From: Natrinema soli
GTDB lineage: Archaea; Halobacteriota; Halobacteria; Halobacteriales; Natrialbaceae
Direction: 5' to 3'
NCBI RefSeq assembly: GCF_028618695.1
Contig: NZ_JAQIVI010000432.1
Coordinates: forward strand, 1 to 26,626
Length of the DNA: 26,626 nt
The notes below the pieces were generated by a model. The model did not search any database. It saw nothing but the letters and a program-made list of their open reading frames with translations, and had not been told where the DNA came from. Each line of letters opens with the position of its first letter. The first letter of the stretch is position 1. Positions 1-7,119 of this stretch are shown one piece after another. The translations under genes and the position numbers were made by a program.

Positions 1-1
1 A

Positions 2-547
2 CCGCTCACTGAGAAGCAGTTTCGTATTACCAGTGCTCAAGAGTCTCGTATCGTGATCAAGTTCACCGATACCGGCGACTCGCAGCCGTTGCAACGCGAC
101 CAATTCGAGACTTTAGCCGGCCGAATCACCGACTCTGGGGGCACATTCGACCTCCAACGGCTCCCCCTGGACGCGGAACCGTACGCGGCAGTGCTGAGTC
201 TTCACCCTCGCTATGAGTGCAACGACCGGGCGGGGACGCTCACTGAGACCGACGAGCCAACAACCTCGCAACTCATCACGGGTGTCTCTCCCTCCACTGA
301 CGAGCAGGAGCAAGACCGGACGGAACCAGATCTTGACGTCTACGCCGACATGCTGCTCTTAATCGACGCTCTCGAGCGGCATAATCCAGCGGTACTCGAC
401 GAGTGGGAGATGCCAGTTCTCATCAATCTCTATACACTACTCTCGGATGTCCAACGGAATGCAGGCGATCTTCGGACAGAAGTCCGTGAAGTCCTTCTTG
501 ACCGGCTTCACCACGATTACAGAAACAGCCTGTTCTCGCTGAGCTAA
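2..547 (+). CDS. Hypothetical haloarchaeal protein, C-terminal part (runs off left edge)
   Basis: The frame is open from the first complete codon of the window to the TAA at 545-547, so this is probably the C-terminal 181 residues of a longer gene; the GTG at 53 is only the first possible internal start. The protein is acidic and soluble, with no transmembrane segment. Its last 70 residues (from about DVYADMLLLIDALER to the end) look fully helical with regular leucines and could be a dimerisation or regulatory domain. A low-complexity acidic linker (DEQEQDRTEPD) separates it from the N-terminal part. I do not recognise the family. It is followed 5 nt later by a decayed small gene on the same strand. 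Confidence 0.55.
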   Translation, partial: PLTEKQFRITSAQESRIVIKFTDTGDSQPLQRDQFETLAGRITDSGGTFDLQRLPLDAEPYAAVLSLHPRYECNDRAGTLTETDEPTTSQLITGVSPSTDEQEQDRTEPDLDVYADMLLLIDALERHNPAVLDEWEMPVLINLYTLLSDVQRNAGDLRTEVREVLLDRLHHDYRNSLFSLS

Positions 548-551
548 ATCA

Positions 552-825
552 CTCGAGTCTCAACTCGCTCCTATACCCGACACCCAGCCCTGAATCCTAC
601 AGTTCCGCGCTCGCCGCCCGATCATGATGACTGGCAGGTCTCGACAGTGCCCGTCGAACGACCAACCACGACGGGTCTTCTGTCTGTGCTGTGACCGGCG
701 AGACCGTCTCGCTGTCTGAGCCCCATTTCTACGTGACGCTGATTCGAGAGAGTGAGTATCGATTCGACCTTGCGACGATGGTCGACCAGACGACAAAAGA
801 TCTATTGTACCCAATCCATTGCTAA
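552..825 (+). pseudogene. Broken copy of the small gene at 23066-23416
   Basis: Nucleotides from 552 align with about 23104 onward in the intact gene. Identical blocks include GGCAGGTCTCGACAGTG, ACCGGCGAGACCGTC and CATTTCTACGTGACGCT. In this copy an in-frame TGA follows the codons for LESQLAPIPDTQP, and at least one base is missing relative to the intact copy after GACAGTG, so no single frame runs through. The second half still reads VCAVTGETVSLSEPHFYVTL, matching CAVTGETVPLTETHFYVTL of the intact protein, and ends at a TAA at 823-825 with a different C-terminus. No start codon in the matching position is seen. This is a decayed paralogue, not a gene remnant in the opposite frame. Confidence 0.8.
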
Positions 826-881
826 CGTACGCAGAAACGAGAGATGAACATCAGCGCTAACGACTGCATGACGGGACACGA

Positions 882-2360
882 TCAGGCGTCCGGCCAGCGC
901 TCGATGTAGACTGTTTTGTCGGTATAAAAGTGGATCATATCTTCGCCTTGTGCATGCAGGTCGCCAAAGAATGAGTCTTTGCGGCCACCAAAGTGGAAAA
1001 ATGCCATTGGGGCTGCAGTTCCGGCGTTCACACCAAGGTTGCCAGCATCTGCTTGATGACGTACCTTTCGAGCGTCAGCACCGCTACCGGTGAAGAGGCT
1101 TGCAGCGTTGCCGAAGTCACTCTGATTCATCACGTCGATTGCCGCGTTAATGTCACTAACAGACATCAGCCCAATCACCGGTCCAAATATTTCCTCCTGG
1201 GCTATTGTCATCTCTGGGTTGACACCACCGAACAGAGTTGGAGCGAGGAAGTTCCCGTCTTCGTAGTCCTCCACTTTGACGTCACGGCCGTCAAGCAGTA
1301 ACTCAGCGCCTTCGTCGATCCCACTCTGAATATAATTGCGGACGCGCTCCTCGTGTTCTTGGGTAATGAGTGCACCAATGTCCGTCTTTTCATCGAGACC
1401 ATATCCGATCTCTTGAGCATTTGCTACCTGAACAACACGATCCACAAATTTGTCATAAATACTCTCTTCGACGAGAACGATATCATTTGCGAGACAACGC
1501 TCACCACCGCAGGCGCACGCAGACCCGACTGTTTTCTCTGCAGCAAAGTCCAGATCAGCAGTCTCAGTCACAATAATGTGATTTTTTGCACCTCCCTGTG
1601 CCTGCACACGTTTGCCGTTTGCTGCAGCACGTTCGTAGACAGTCTTGGCAACCGGTGTGCTGCCGACGAATGACGCACCTTCAATCCCATCATGATCTAG
1701 TAGCGTGTTTACCGTATCGACGCTCCCATGGATAAGCTGGATGACTCCATCTGGGAAACCGGCTGCGTCTATCAGTTCAAATAGCCGCTGAGCGACGACC
1801 GGATCCTGCTCGCTGGGTTTCAGGATGAATGCATTTCCTGTCGCGACCGCATATGGAAGATACCACAGCGGGATCATCCCAGGGAAGTTGAATGGTGTGA
1901 TCGCGGTGAATACACCTAGTGGTTTCCGCACAGCAGTCTCATCGATGTCTGGTGCGGCGTTTGGCAAGTGACCAGCCTGCATCATGCTCGGGATGCCGCA
2001 GGCGACTTCGACGTTTTCGATACCACGGCGCAGTTCACCATTTGCTTCTGCGAGTGTCTTTCCGTGTTCCTGGACAAGTACCTGCGCGAGTTCATCTTGA
2101 TGCTCTTCGAGCAATTGCTTGAACTCGAAAAGAGGCTGAATCCGTTCTTCGACCGGTGTTTCGCTCCATTCTTCAAACGCTTTCTGGCCGGCTTCAACCG
2201 CGGCCTCGACATCATTGGTTGAGCTAAATCTAACGTAGGAAATAGCTTCATTCGTTGCAGGGTTGACAACATCTTGGCCATCATCGCCAGAGGGCGTCTG
2301 CCAACTGCCGTCAATATAATTTTGTACGTCGTCCCATGGTGGGGTGGTATTGAGTGTCAT
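882..2360 (-). CDS. mmsA: CoA-acylating methylmalonate/malonate-semialdehyde dehydrogenase
   Basis: A 492-aa aldehyde dehydrogenase, full length for the family. It has the N-terminal NYIDGSW and VNPATNE motifs, ITPFNFP around residue 154, the catalytic cysteine C289 in GGERCLA, and EEIFGPV near residue 400. Where ordinary ALDHs have ELGGK with the general-base glutamate, this protein has QGGAKNH; loss of that glutamate and the GAKNH motif are hallmarks of CoA-dependent MMSDH/IolA enzymes, as is the C-terminal stretch with SFFGDLHAQG and IHFYTDKT. The expected reaction is malonate or methylmalonate semialdehyde plus CoA and NAD to acetyl- or propionyl-CoA and CO2. I chose the ATG at 2360; the frame extends upstream to 2432 but those 24 residues do not look like family sequence. 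It is divergent from the aminotransferase at 2534, which would supply its semialdehyde. Confidence 0.9.
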   Translation of the reverse strand: MTLNTTPPWDDVQNYIDGSWQTPSGDDGQDVVNPATNEAISYVRFSSTNDVEAAVEAGQKAFEEWSETPVEERIQPLFEFKQLLEEHQDELAQVLVQEHGKTLAEANGELRRGIENVEVACGIPSMMQAGHLPNAAPDIDETAVRKPLGVFTAITPFNFPGMIPLWYLPYAVATGNAFILKPSEQDPVVAQRLFELIDAAGFPDGVIQLIHGSVDTVNTLLDHDGIEGASFVGSTPVAKTVYERAAANGKRVQAQGGAKNHIIVTETADLDFAAEKTVGSACACGGERCLANDIVLVEESIYDKFVDRVVQVANAQEIGYGLDEKTDIGALITQEHEERVRNYIQSGIDEGAELLLDGRDVKVEDYEDGNFLAPTLFGGVNPEMTIAQEEIFGPVIGLMSVSDINAAIDVMNQSDFGNAASLFTGSGADARKVRHQADAGNLGVNAGTAAPMAFFHFGGRKDSFFGDLHAQGEDMIHFYTDKTVYIERWPDA

Positions 2361-2478
2361 CCGACATCTGCAACTCTGCACCGCCCCCAATAAGTCTTTC
2401 CTACTATTTCCAGTCCCGATGCTACAGAGCAAGATAATATCTACAATATAGCCTAGCTAGCAGGATGATATTCTATAG

Positions 2479-2496
2479 TTTGGCCTCTGGGCCAAA
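2479..2496. promoter_or_regulatory. Perfect 7-bp inverted repeat, candidate operator between mmsA-like and aminotransferase genes
   Basis: TTTGGCC at 2479-2485 is exactly mirrored by GGCCAAA at 2490-2496 with a 4-nt spacer. It sits just upstream of the TATA-like box of the aminotransferase gene, in the only intergenic gap between two divergent catabolic genes. The position suits an activator or TFB-blocking repressor, for example the Lrp/AsnC protein encoded at 4011; the regulator is inference. Confidence 0.5.
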
Positions 2497-2498
2497 GA

Positions 2499-2508
2499 TT
2501 AATCATAC
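2499..2508 (+). promoter_or_regulatory. TATA-like box for the aminotransferase gene
   Basis: TTAATCATAC is centred about 30 nt before the ATG at 2534, the spacing expected for a haloarchaeal leaderless transcript. No Shine-Dalgarno sequence precedes the ATG, which agrees with leaderless initiation. Prediction by position only. Confidence 0.35.
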
Positions 2509-2533
2509 ATGAGACAATACATAGCACACAGCA

Positions 2534-3886
2534 ATGTCTAAACAAGATTCCTTCGAGACAGACTCTGATACCGGAGACTTGAATGAAATAGAGCAACTCG
2601 ACAAAGAGCACGTTTTCGGCACTTGGTCCTATCAAAAGGAAGTGCAACCTACGCAAGTCGTTGATGCCGACGGTGTTCGGTTCACTGACGCGGACGGCAA
2701 CGACTTCATTGACTTCTCAAGTCAACTGATGTGCTCGAACCTCGGCCACTCCGCCGAAAAAGTTGAAGAAGCAATTGCTGAGCAGGCAAGCAAAGTCGGA
2801 TACGTTGCTCCAAGCTACACAACAGAAGTACGTGCAAAGCTCGGCCAGAAACTTGCTGAGGTTACACCTGGTGATCTTTCAAAGACGTTCTTTTCGACCA
2901 GCGGGACGGAAGCTGTTGAAGCAGCGATCAAGATTGCACGCTTCTATACTGGTAAGCAGAAGATAATCTCCCGATATCGATCATACCATGGTGCTACCTA
3001 TGGCTCGATTAGTGTCACGGGAGACCCGCGTCGTCTTGAGTCCGAACCTGGTATCCCTGGCACAATCAAAGCTCCAGATCCATACGCGTACGGTTCTACG
3101 CTTGACCCAATGGAAAGCCTCGAGTACATCGATGAAATGCTCGAACTCGAAGGTAACACGGTCGCCGCGGTACTCGTTGAACCGATTGTCGGGTCAAACG
3201 GGATTCTTGTCCCGCCAGACGAGTACCTCCCACGGCTCAAAGAGATTGCGCACGACCATGGTGCCTTGCTCATCTGTGATGAAGTGATGGCTGGGTTCGG
3301 CCGCACAGGCGAATGGTTTGGCTGTGATGTGTTCGATGTTGAACCTGATATTATGACAATGGCAAAGGGACTGACTGGCGCGTACCAGCCACTCGGTGCC
3401 ACCATTGTTAACTCTGAAATTGCTGAGCATTTCGATGAGAATATGTTCTGTCACGGGCACACGTATGCTGGTCATCCCGTGGCAGTTGCTGCCGGGCTCG
3501 CGACGATCGAAACGTATCAAGAGGAAAATCTTATCGAGCGCGCAAATGAGATTGGCAAATACCTCGGTGCACAGATCGATAAACTCGCCGAAAAGCACCC
3601 AAGTGTGGGTGAGACACGCGGTGTTGGATTGTTCCGTGGTATCGAACTCACAAAGCACTCTGAGAAGCGTGTGCCGTTTGGCGAGCGCGAAGACAAGATC
3701 AATCCTGGCTCAACCGTAGTTGACGAGGTGTCCGCAACCGCCTATGAGTCCGGTACATACGTTGCCAACATGATTAACACGCTCATCATTGCACCTCCGC
3801 TCACCATCACTAAGGATGAAATCGACGAAGCGATCAACGCAATTGACGTAGGACTCGATGTGTCTGACAACGCAATGAAGCAGTAG
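2534..3886 (+). CDS. Class III PLP-dependent aminotransferase (omega-amino acid type)
   Basis: A 450-aa fold-type I aminotransferase of the acetylornithine/beta-alanine/taurine-pyruvate group. Visible motifs are STSGTEAVEAA (about 121-131, phosphate binding), YRSYHGATYG (148-157), VEPIVGSNG, LICDEVMAGFGRTG with the PLP-nitrogen aspartate D249, and the Schiff-base lysine K278 in TMAKGLTGAYQPLG. The expected reaction moves an amino group from an omega- or beta-amino acid (beta-alanine, GABA, taurine or similar) to pyruvate or 2-oxoglutarate, giving a semialdehyde. Its divergent neighbour is a malonate-semialdehyde dehydrogenase, which makes beta-alanine or a beta-aminoisobutyrate-like compound the most economical substrate, but the sequence does not decide this. 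The first 25 residues are acidic and probably disordered. An Lrp/AsnC regulator follows on the same strand. Confidence 0.88.
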   Translation: MSKQDSFETDSDTGDLNEIEQLDKEHVFGTWSYQKEVQPTQVVDADGVRFTDADGNDFIDFSSQLMCSNLGHSAEKVEEAIAEQASKVGYVAPSYTTEVRAKLGQKLAEVTPGDLSKTFFSTSGTEAVEAAIKIARFYTGKQKIISRYRSYHGATYGSISVTGDPRRLESEPGIPGTIKAPDPYAYGSTLDPMESLEYIDEMLELEGNTVAAVLVEPIVGSNGILVPPDEYLPRLKEIAHDHGALLICDEVMAGFGRTGEWFGCDVFDVEPDIMTMAKGLTGAYQPLGATIVNSEIAEHFDENMFCHGHTYAGHPVAVAAGLATIETYQEENLIERANEIGKYLGAQIDKLAEKHPSVGETRGVGLFRGIELTKHSEKRVPFGEREDKINPGSTVVDEVSATAYESGTYVANMINTLIIAPPLTITKDEIDEAINAIDVGLDVSDNAMKQ

Positions 3887-3979
3887 TTGTAGACGAGCGG
3901 TCCATTCTCAGCTGTAGTGCTGAAGAGAGACTGTGAGCAACTCTGTGGCTTCGAGCTAACAATACGAGATACACCATCG

Positions 3980-3988
3980 TTTTCATAC
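3980..3988 (+). promoter_or_regulatory. TATA-like box for the Lrp/AsnC gene
   Basis: TTTTCATAC is centred about 27 nt before the ATG at 4011, suggesting that the regulator has its own leaderless promoter rather than depending only on read-through from the aminotransferase gene, whose stop codon lies about 125 nt upstream. Position-based prediction. Confidence 0.3.
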
Positions 3989-4010
3989 TGGCGCTCCTTA
4001 ACTACGGCAA

Positions 4011-4535
4011 ATGAACGACGCACTCCGAACGGCCCCTGACCTTGATGAAACGGATCTCGCGATTCTTGAACGAGTAGAAGCAGATTTTGATGTGAGCCTC
4101 GAAACACTCGCTGAGGAACTTGATGTTTCAAAATCCGCAGTCCACTACCGAGTGAACAAACTCAAAGACAACGGCGTGATCAAAGGGATAACTGCTGATA
4201 TTGACCCACTCGCATTTGGGCTTGAAATGGTGGCAATCACTGACATCTCTGTCACACATGAGAGTGGGTATTCTGAAGAAATCGGAGAGACGCTAGCCGC
4301 ACTTGACGGAATTGAACAGGTGTATTATACAATGGGTGATGTTGACTTCGTCGCTATTAGTCGGGTGCAATCACGTGATCAATTGAACGACCTAATTGAT
4401 CGAATAGTAGCCATTGACGGTGTTAACGAAACGTCATCGCGGTTTGTCATGCAAGAGTTCGAAAACAAGCGAGAGATCACAGCTAATCTAGCCGAGGAAG
4501 CGCGCAATAACATCCTTACTCCCTCGAATCAGTAA
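4011..4535 (+). CDS. Lrp/AsnC-family transcriptional regulator
   Basis: A 174-aa regulator with the usual two-part layout. Residues about 10-60 hold the AsnC-type helix-turn-helix (LDETDLAILERVEADF, then LAEELDVSKSAVHYRVNKLKDNGVIKGI), and residues about 68-150 form the RAM/effector domain (MVAITDISVTH, GIEQVYYTMGDVDFVAISRV, GVNETSSRFVM). Such proteins bind amino acids as octamers or dimers and act on neighbouring catabolic promoters. The gene lies downstream of the aminotransferase on the same strand, making it the obvious local regulator of the divergent aminotransferase/dehydrogenase pair and perhaps of the whole island. The C-terminal 25 residues beyond the RAM domain are an unremarkable helical tail. 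The ligand is unknown; an omega-amino acid would fit the context. Confidence 0.9.
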   Translation: MNDALRTAPDLDETDLAILERVEADFDVSLETLAEELDVSKSAVHYRVNKLKDNGVIKGITADIDPLAFGLEMVAITDISVTHESGYSEEIGETLAALDGIEQVYYTMGDVDFVAISRVQSRDQLNDLIDRIVAIDGVNETSSRFVMQEFENKREITANLAEEARNNILTPSNQ

Positions 4536-4612
4536 GTAATTTCTTCAGGGTTGCATATTTGCGGGCTAGAAGTTATAGGAATTTAGGTTGTTCACGAGAG
4601 TAAGTGCCGATA

Positions 4613-5131
4613 TTAGTCAAGATACACTCGATGGAAATCGCCGCTGACACCGTCGACAATATATGTTAGAAATGTCCCTGTCGTAGTTTTGCATTCAACA
4701 AGATGGAACGGCCGGTATACGCGCTGGTCCTCGACAACGGTCAACTCTGGCGGTGAGCCAACACGGAATTCTTTACGTGCAATCTCAAGCAGATAGTGTC
4801 GAGCTGTTCGCTCTGGATCCTCGAGAGTCGGGTCTGGCGGAACGAGCGCGTCTTCATTGACAGTCTGTTCGGTCGTGGCTGGCTGCTGATCAATGAACAT
4901 CTCCTTATCATTACAGAGATCGATACCGCAGTATACCTGCTCCTCGAACTCATCGAGCAGCGCCTTCGCATGCAGATGGAAGCCAAATACATGGTACGGA
5001 TAGTAGACGTAGCCATCTGTAGTTGCTTGGATCATCTCCTCATCTGTCTCAAGTAGCGTTTGCTCAGCGTCGGCTGTCGATACAGTTGAATCGAACACCG
5101 CTACCGTCTGTCGAGCATGAAATGTGGACAT
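4613..5131 (-). CDS. Unknown soluble protein linked to the symporter, with two related halves
   Basis: A 172-aa acidic cytoplasmic protein with no signal peptide or membrane segment. The start at 5131 lies 11 nt after the symporter stop, so the two are probably co-transcribed. Two similar segments are visible: around residues 40-77 (VYYPYHVFGFHLHAK, then a short run ending in EMFID) and around 137-172 (VYRPFHLVECKTTTG, then IVDGVSGDFHRVYLD). Both have the pattern Y-x-P-aromatic-H followed by a beta-rich stretch and an acidic turn, suggesting an internal duplication of a small beta domain. I do not recognise a named family. The context suggests a regulatory or accessory role for the transporter, for example sensing its substrate; this is inference. 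Confidence 0.72.
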   Translation of the reverse strand: MSTFHARQTVAVFDSTVSTADAEQTLLETDEEMIQATTDGYVYYPYHVFGFHLHAKALLDEFEEQVYCGIDLCNDKEMFIDQQPATTEQTVNEDALVPPDPTLEDPERTARHYLLEIARKEFRVGSPPELTVVEDQRVYRPFHLVECKTTTGTFLTYIVDGVSGDFHRVYLD

Positions 5132-5142
5132 GCTGGTTATAG

Positions 5143-6750
5143 TTAGTCGTCAGTTGGGTGGCCAGTGGCTACCGATTGGTCTGGCGATTGTGGAACCGTT
5201 TTGTTGACGGCGAGATGTTCACCGATGACACGCGCTTCAGGTGCAAGTGAACGAGCAGATTTTTGGACGGTACCAGACGGCGCAGTACCAGATGTGCGCG
5301 CACGTCGGACGATCGAGATGGCGTCACCAGTCGGAGGTTCCGTAACAAGTGTCACGACAACAAGCAGGGTAGCTGAGGCGATCAAGCCCGCAAAGAACGG
5401 GTGTACTGCAGTCGTGTCCTGAAGATTCTGGGATGTCCAAATAATGTTGGTCGTAGCACCGCCAATCATGCCAGCAAGTGCACCCTGCCAATTAGCACGA
5501 TCCCAGTAGACACCAGCGACATTCGGAACAAGGAATGCCGTTCCGAGTCCACCGAAAGCAAACACGACGAGCTCAAAGACCCCTGGAGGTTGAATTGCGG
5601 CGACGACTACCCCTAAGATTCCAATCACTAGAACAAGTAGCCGCGACCAAACGAACATTTGATCGTCAGTGAGATTATCGCTACCGAACCGTTGGACAAT
5701 ATCACGGGATAGAATTGAGCCAGCCATAATAAGCAGCGAGTCAGCGGTACTCATAACGGCGGCCATTAGTGCCGCAAGGACGACGGCTGCAAGGATGCTG
5801 GGTAGTAGTGATGTTGCGAGCTGTGGGATCGCCATTTCGGGATCATTGAGATTCGGGAGCAGGACGATCGCAAGTAACCCAAGGATGTACGGCTGATAGA
5901 CGAAAAATGTATTATAGAATACGTTCCAGATAGTGGCCTTTTTCGCGGTATCAGGATTATCCATACTGAGATGGCGAACAACAGCATGTGGGAGGCCCAT
6001 GTATCCGATTGCATAAATTAGGACGGCGCCGACGACAACTCCCCATTCACCAGCGTGCTCAAGGCCTTGGCCCCAGATTGAGAGGTACGTTGGATCTCGG
6101 GCCGAAAGTTCGCTGATCAGTGCACCGATACCCCCGACTTCGATGATACCAGCAATAAGGATGATATTGATTCCAACTGCCATCACAATTGCCTGGAAGG
6201 CATCAGTCCAAGCAACAGCGAGATAGCCGCCGACAAATGTGTATAGAACAATGATGCCAGCACCAATGAGCAGGCCGTGAAGGAACGGTAGACCACTAAT
6301 CGACTCGATTGCCTTCCCAGCAGCAATGAATTGGGCGAACACATACGCAGCAAGGAAGATAATCGAGATCGTGGCCCCTGTAATTCGAATACTCGGATGG
6401 GGATAGCGATCCTCGAGCCATTCAATTGGTGTGAGCGACCCAAGAGCTTCGGTGATTCTACGGAGGTTTCGTCCGAGAATAGAGAGGTTGACGAGACCAC
6501 CGCCAAAGTCACCAACAGCGTACCACAGCGCCCAGAGCCCTTGTTGAAAAGCAAGTGCTGGGCCACCCATGAACATAAAGCCGCTCATGGAGGTCGACTG
6601 TAACGTTAAGGCAGTTACTCCACTTCCAATTGTTCGACCTCCTAATAGGTAATCGCTGAGATCATCTAGTCTCTGGCTAGCTAGATAACCAAATACGAGC
6701 AAGCAGAGCAAGTACACGACAAATGGTATAATGAGCATCCAATTTGTCAT
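5143..6750 (-). CDS. Sodium:solute symporter (SSS family, PutP/PanF-like)
   Basis: A 535-aa inner-membrane transporter with about 13 hydrophobic segments and a hydrophilic C-terminal tail of some 55 residues. Family features include the N-terminal LGGRTIGSGVTALTLQSTSMSG region (SSS TM2 sodium site), GGYLAVAWTDAFQAIVM in TM5-6, and AALMAAVMSTADSLLIMAGS in TM8, where the S/T pair contributes to the Na2 site. It would couple inward Na+ flow to uptake of a small organic solute, often an amino acid, pantothenate or a carboxylate; the substrate cannot be read from sequence. The ATG overlaps the stop of a 49-aa membrane protein and is preceded by GGAGGT, so translation is probably coupled. It points away from the aldehyde dehydrogenase at 7120. 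Confidence 0.9.
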   Translation of the reverse strand: MTNWMLIIPFVVYLLCLLVFGYLASQRLDDLSDYLLGGRTIGSGVTALTLQSTSMSGFMFMGGPALAFQQGLWALWYAVGDFGGGLVNLSILGRNLRRITEALGSLTPIEWLEDRYPHPSIRITGATISIIFLAAYVFAQFIAAGKAIESISGLPFLHGLLIGAGIIVLYTFVGGYLAVAWTDAFQAIVMAVGINIILIAGIIEVGGIGALISELSARDPTYLSIWGQGLEHAGEWGVVVGAVLIYAIGYMGLPHAVVRHLSMDNPDTAKKATIWNVFYNTFFVYQPYILGLLAIVLLPNLNDPEMAIPQLATSLLPSILAAVVLAALMAAVMSTADSLLIMAGSILSRDIVQRFGSDNLTDDQMFVWSRLLVLVIGILGVVVAAIQPPGVFELVVFAFGGLGTAFLVPNVAGVYWDRANWQGALAGMIGGATTNIIWTSQNLQDTTAVHPFFAGLIASATLLVVVTLVTEPPTGDAISIVRRARTSGTAPSGTVQKSARSLAPEARVIGEHLAVNKTVPQSPDQSVATGHPTDD

Positions 6751-6896
6751 ATGCTGTCAACCTCCGTGGGATCTTCACGAGCTTTTTTACCGTTTTGGTT
6801 CATTCGATAGAGGCTTATCAATGCGACAGCCCACCAGAATGGAATCCATCCAAAGAGGATGAGAATGGTGCTGAGGTCGAGGGCTCCAATGCTCAT
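6747..6896 (-). CDS. 49-aa single-span membrane protein overlapping the symporter start
   Basis: The ATG at 6896 opens a 49-codon frame whose TGA (6747-6749) overlaps the ATG of the symporter, with GGAGGT within its last codons. The protein begins MSIGALDLSTILILFGWIP, continues as one strongly hydrophobic helix to about residue 30, then has a basic and polar tail (RMNQNGKKAREDP), so the tail should lie in the cytoplasm. The same arrangement occurs at the second symporter in this window. Established parallels are yhdT before panF and yjcH before actP in bacteria, where a small membrane protein precedes an SSS transporter. I infer a symporter subunit or assembly partner. It is too short for ordinary gene callers. 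Confidence 0.75.
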   Translation of the reverse strand: MSIGALDLSTILILFGWIPFWWAVALISLYRMNQNGKKAREDPTEVDSI

Positions 6897-6913
6897 CCCT
6901 CTACCACCCAAGT

Positions 6914-6924
6914 TGGATTATTTC
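6914..6924 (-). promoter_or_regulatory. TATA-like box for the small membrane protein/symporter operon
   Basis: On the minus strand the sequence reads GGAAATAATCC, centred about 24 nt before the ATG at 6896, consistent with a leaderless transcript for the operon that continues through the symporter and the unknown gene at 4613. Position-based prediction. Confidence 0.35.
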
Positions 6925-7028
6925 CCAGTGTAATTGGTTCTTCCTGGACTACGTTGTCAGTATCCACTATCACACCATACATTTTCCCGTGTGGTGTGAA
7001 GACATGCCATATATAATAAATCTTACGG

Positions 7029-7054
7029 CTAGATAGTGATCCTGCACTATCTAG
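7029..7054. promoter_or_regulatory. Perfect 10-bp inverted repeat in the divergent symporter/ALDH promoter region
   Basis: CTAGATAGTG at 7029-7038 is mirrored without mismatch by CACTATCTAG at 7045-7054 around a 6-nt spacer. It lies between the divergent symporter operon and aldehyde dehydrogenase gene, about 40 nt upstream of the ALDH TATA-like box. Size and placement suit a dimeric regulator binding site that could act on both directions. The binding protein is unknown; the Lrp/AsnC product is the only intact DNA-binding regulator nearby. Confidence 0.6.
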
Positions 7055-7088
7055 TTATCCAGCTGACCTTTCTTCAATAGGCGCAAAC

Positions 7089-7097
7089 GGTTATTGG
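7089..7097 (+). promoter_or_regulatory. TATA-like box for the aldehyde dehydrogenase gene
   Basis: GGTTATTGG is centred about 27 nt before the ATG at 7120, which would give a leaderless message. A second AT-rich run at 7101-7110 is too close to the start to serve unless translation begins further downstream. Position-based prediction. Confidence 0.3.
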
Positions 7098-7119
7098 CTT
7101 GTATAATATACTATCGTGC

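Noticed and set aside
3194..3658. A 154-codon minus-strand frame inside the aminotransferase gene
   Set aside because: It is antisense to a gene with all catalytic motifs and has no promoter or domain.
4583..4598. Short similarity TAGGTTGTT...ACGAG between about 4583 and 14953
   Set aside because: Only about 14 matching bases in AT-rich intergenic DNA; not enough to call a repeat.
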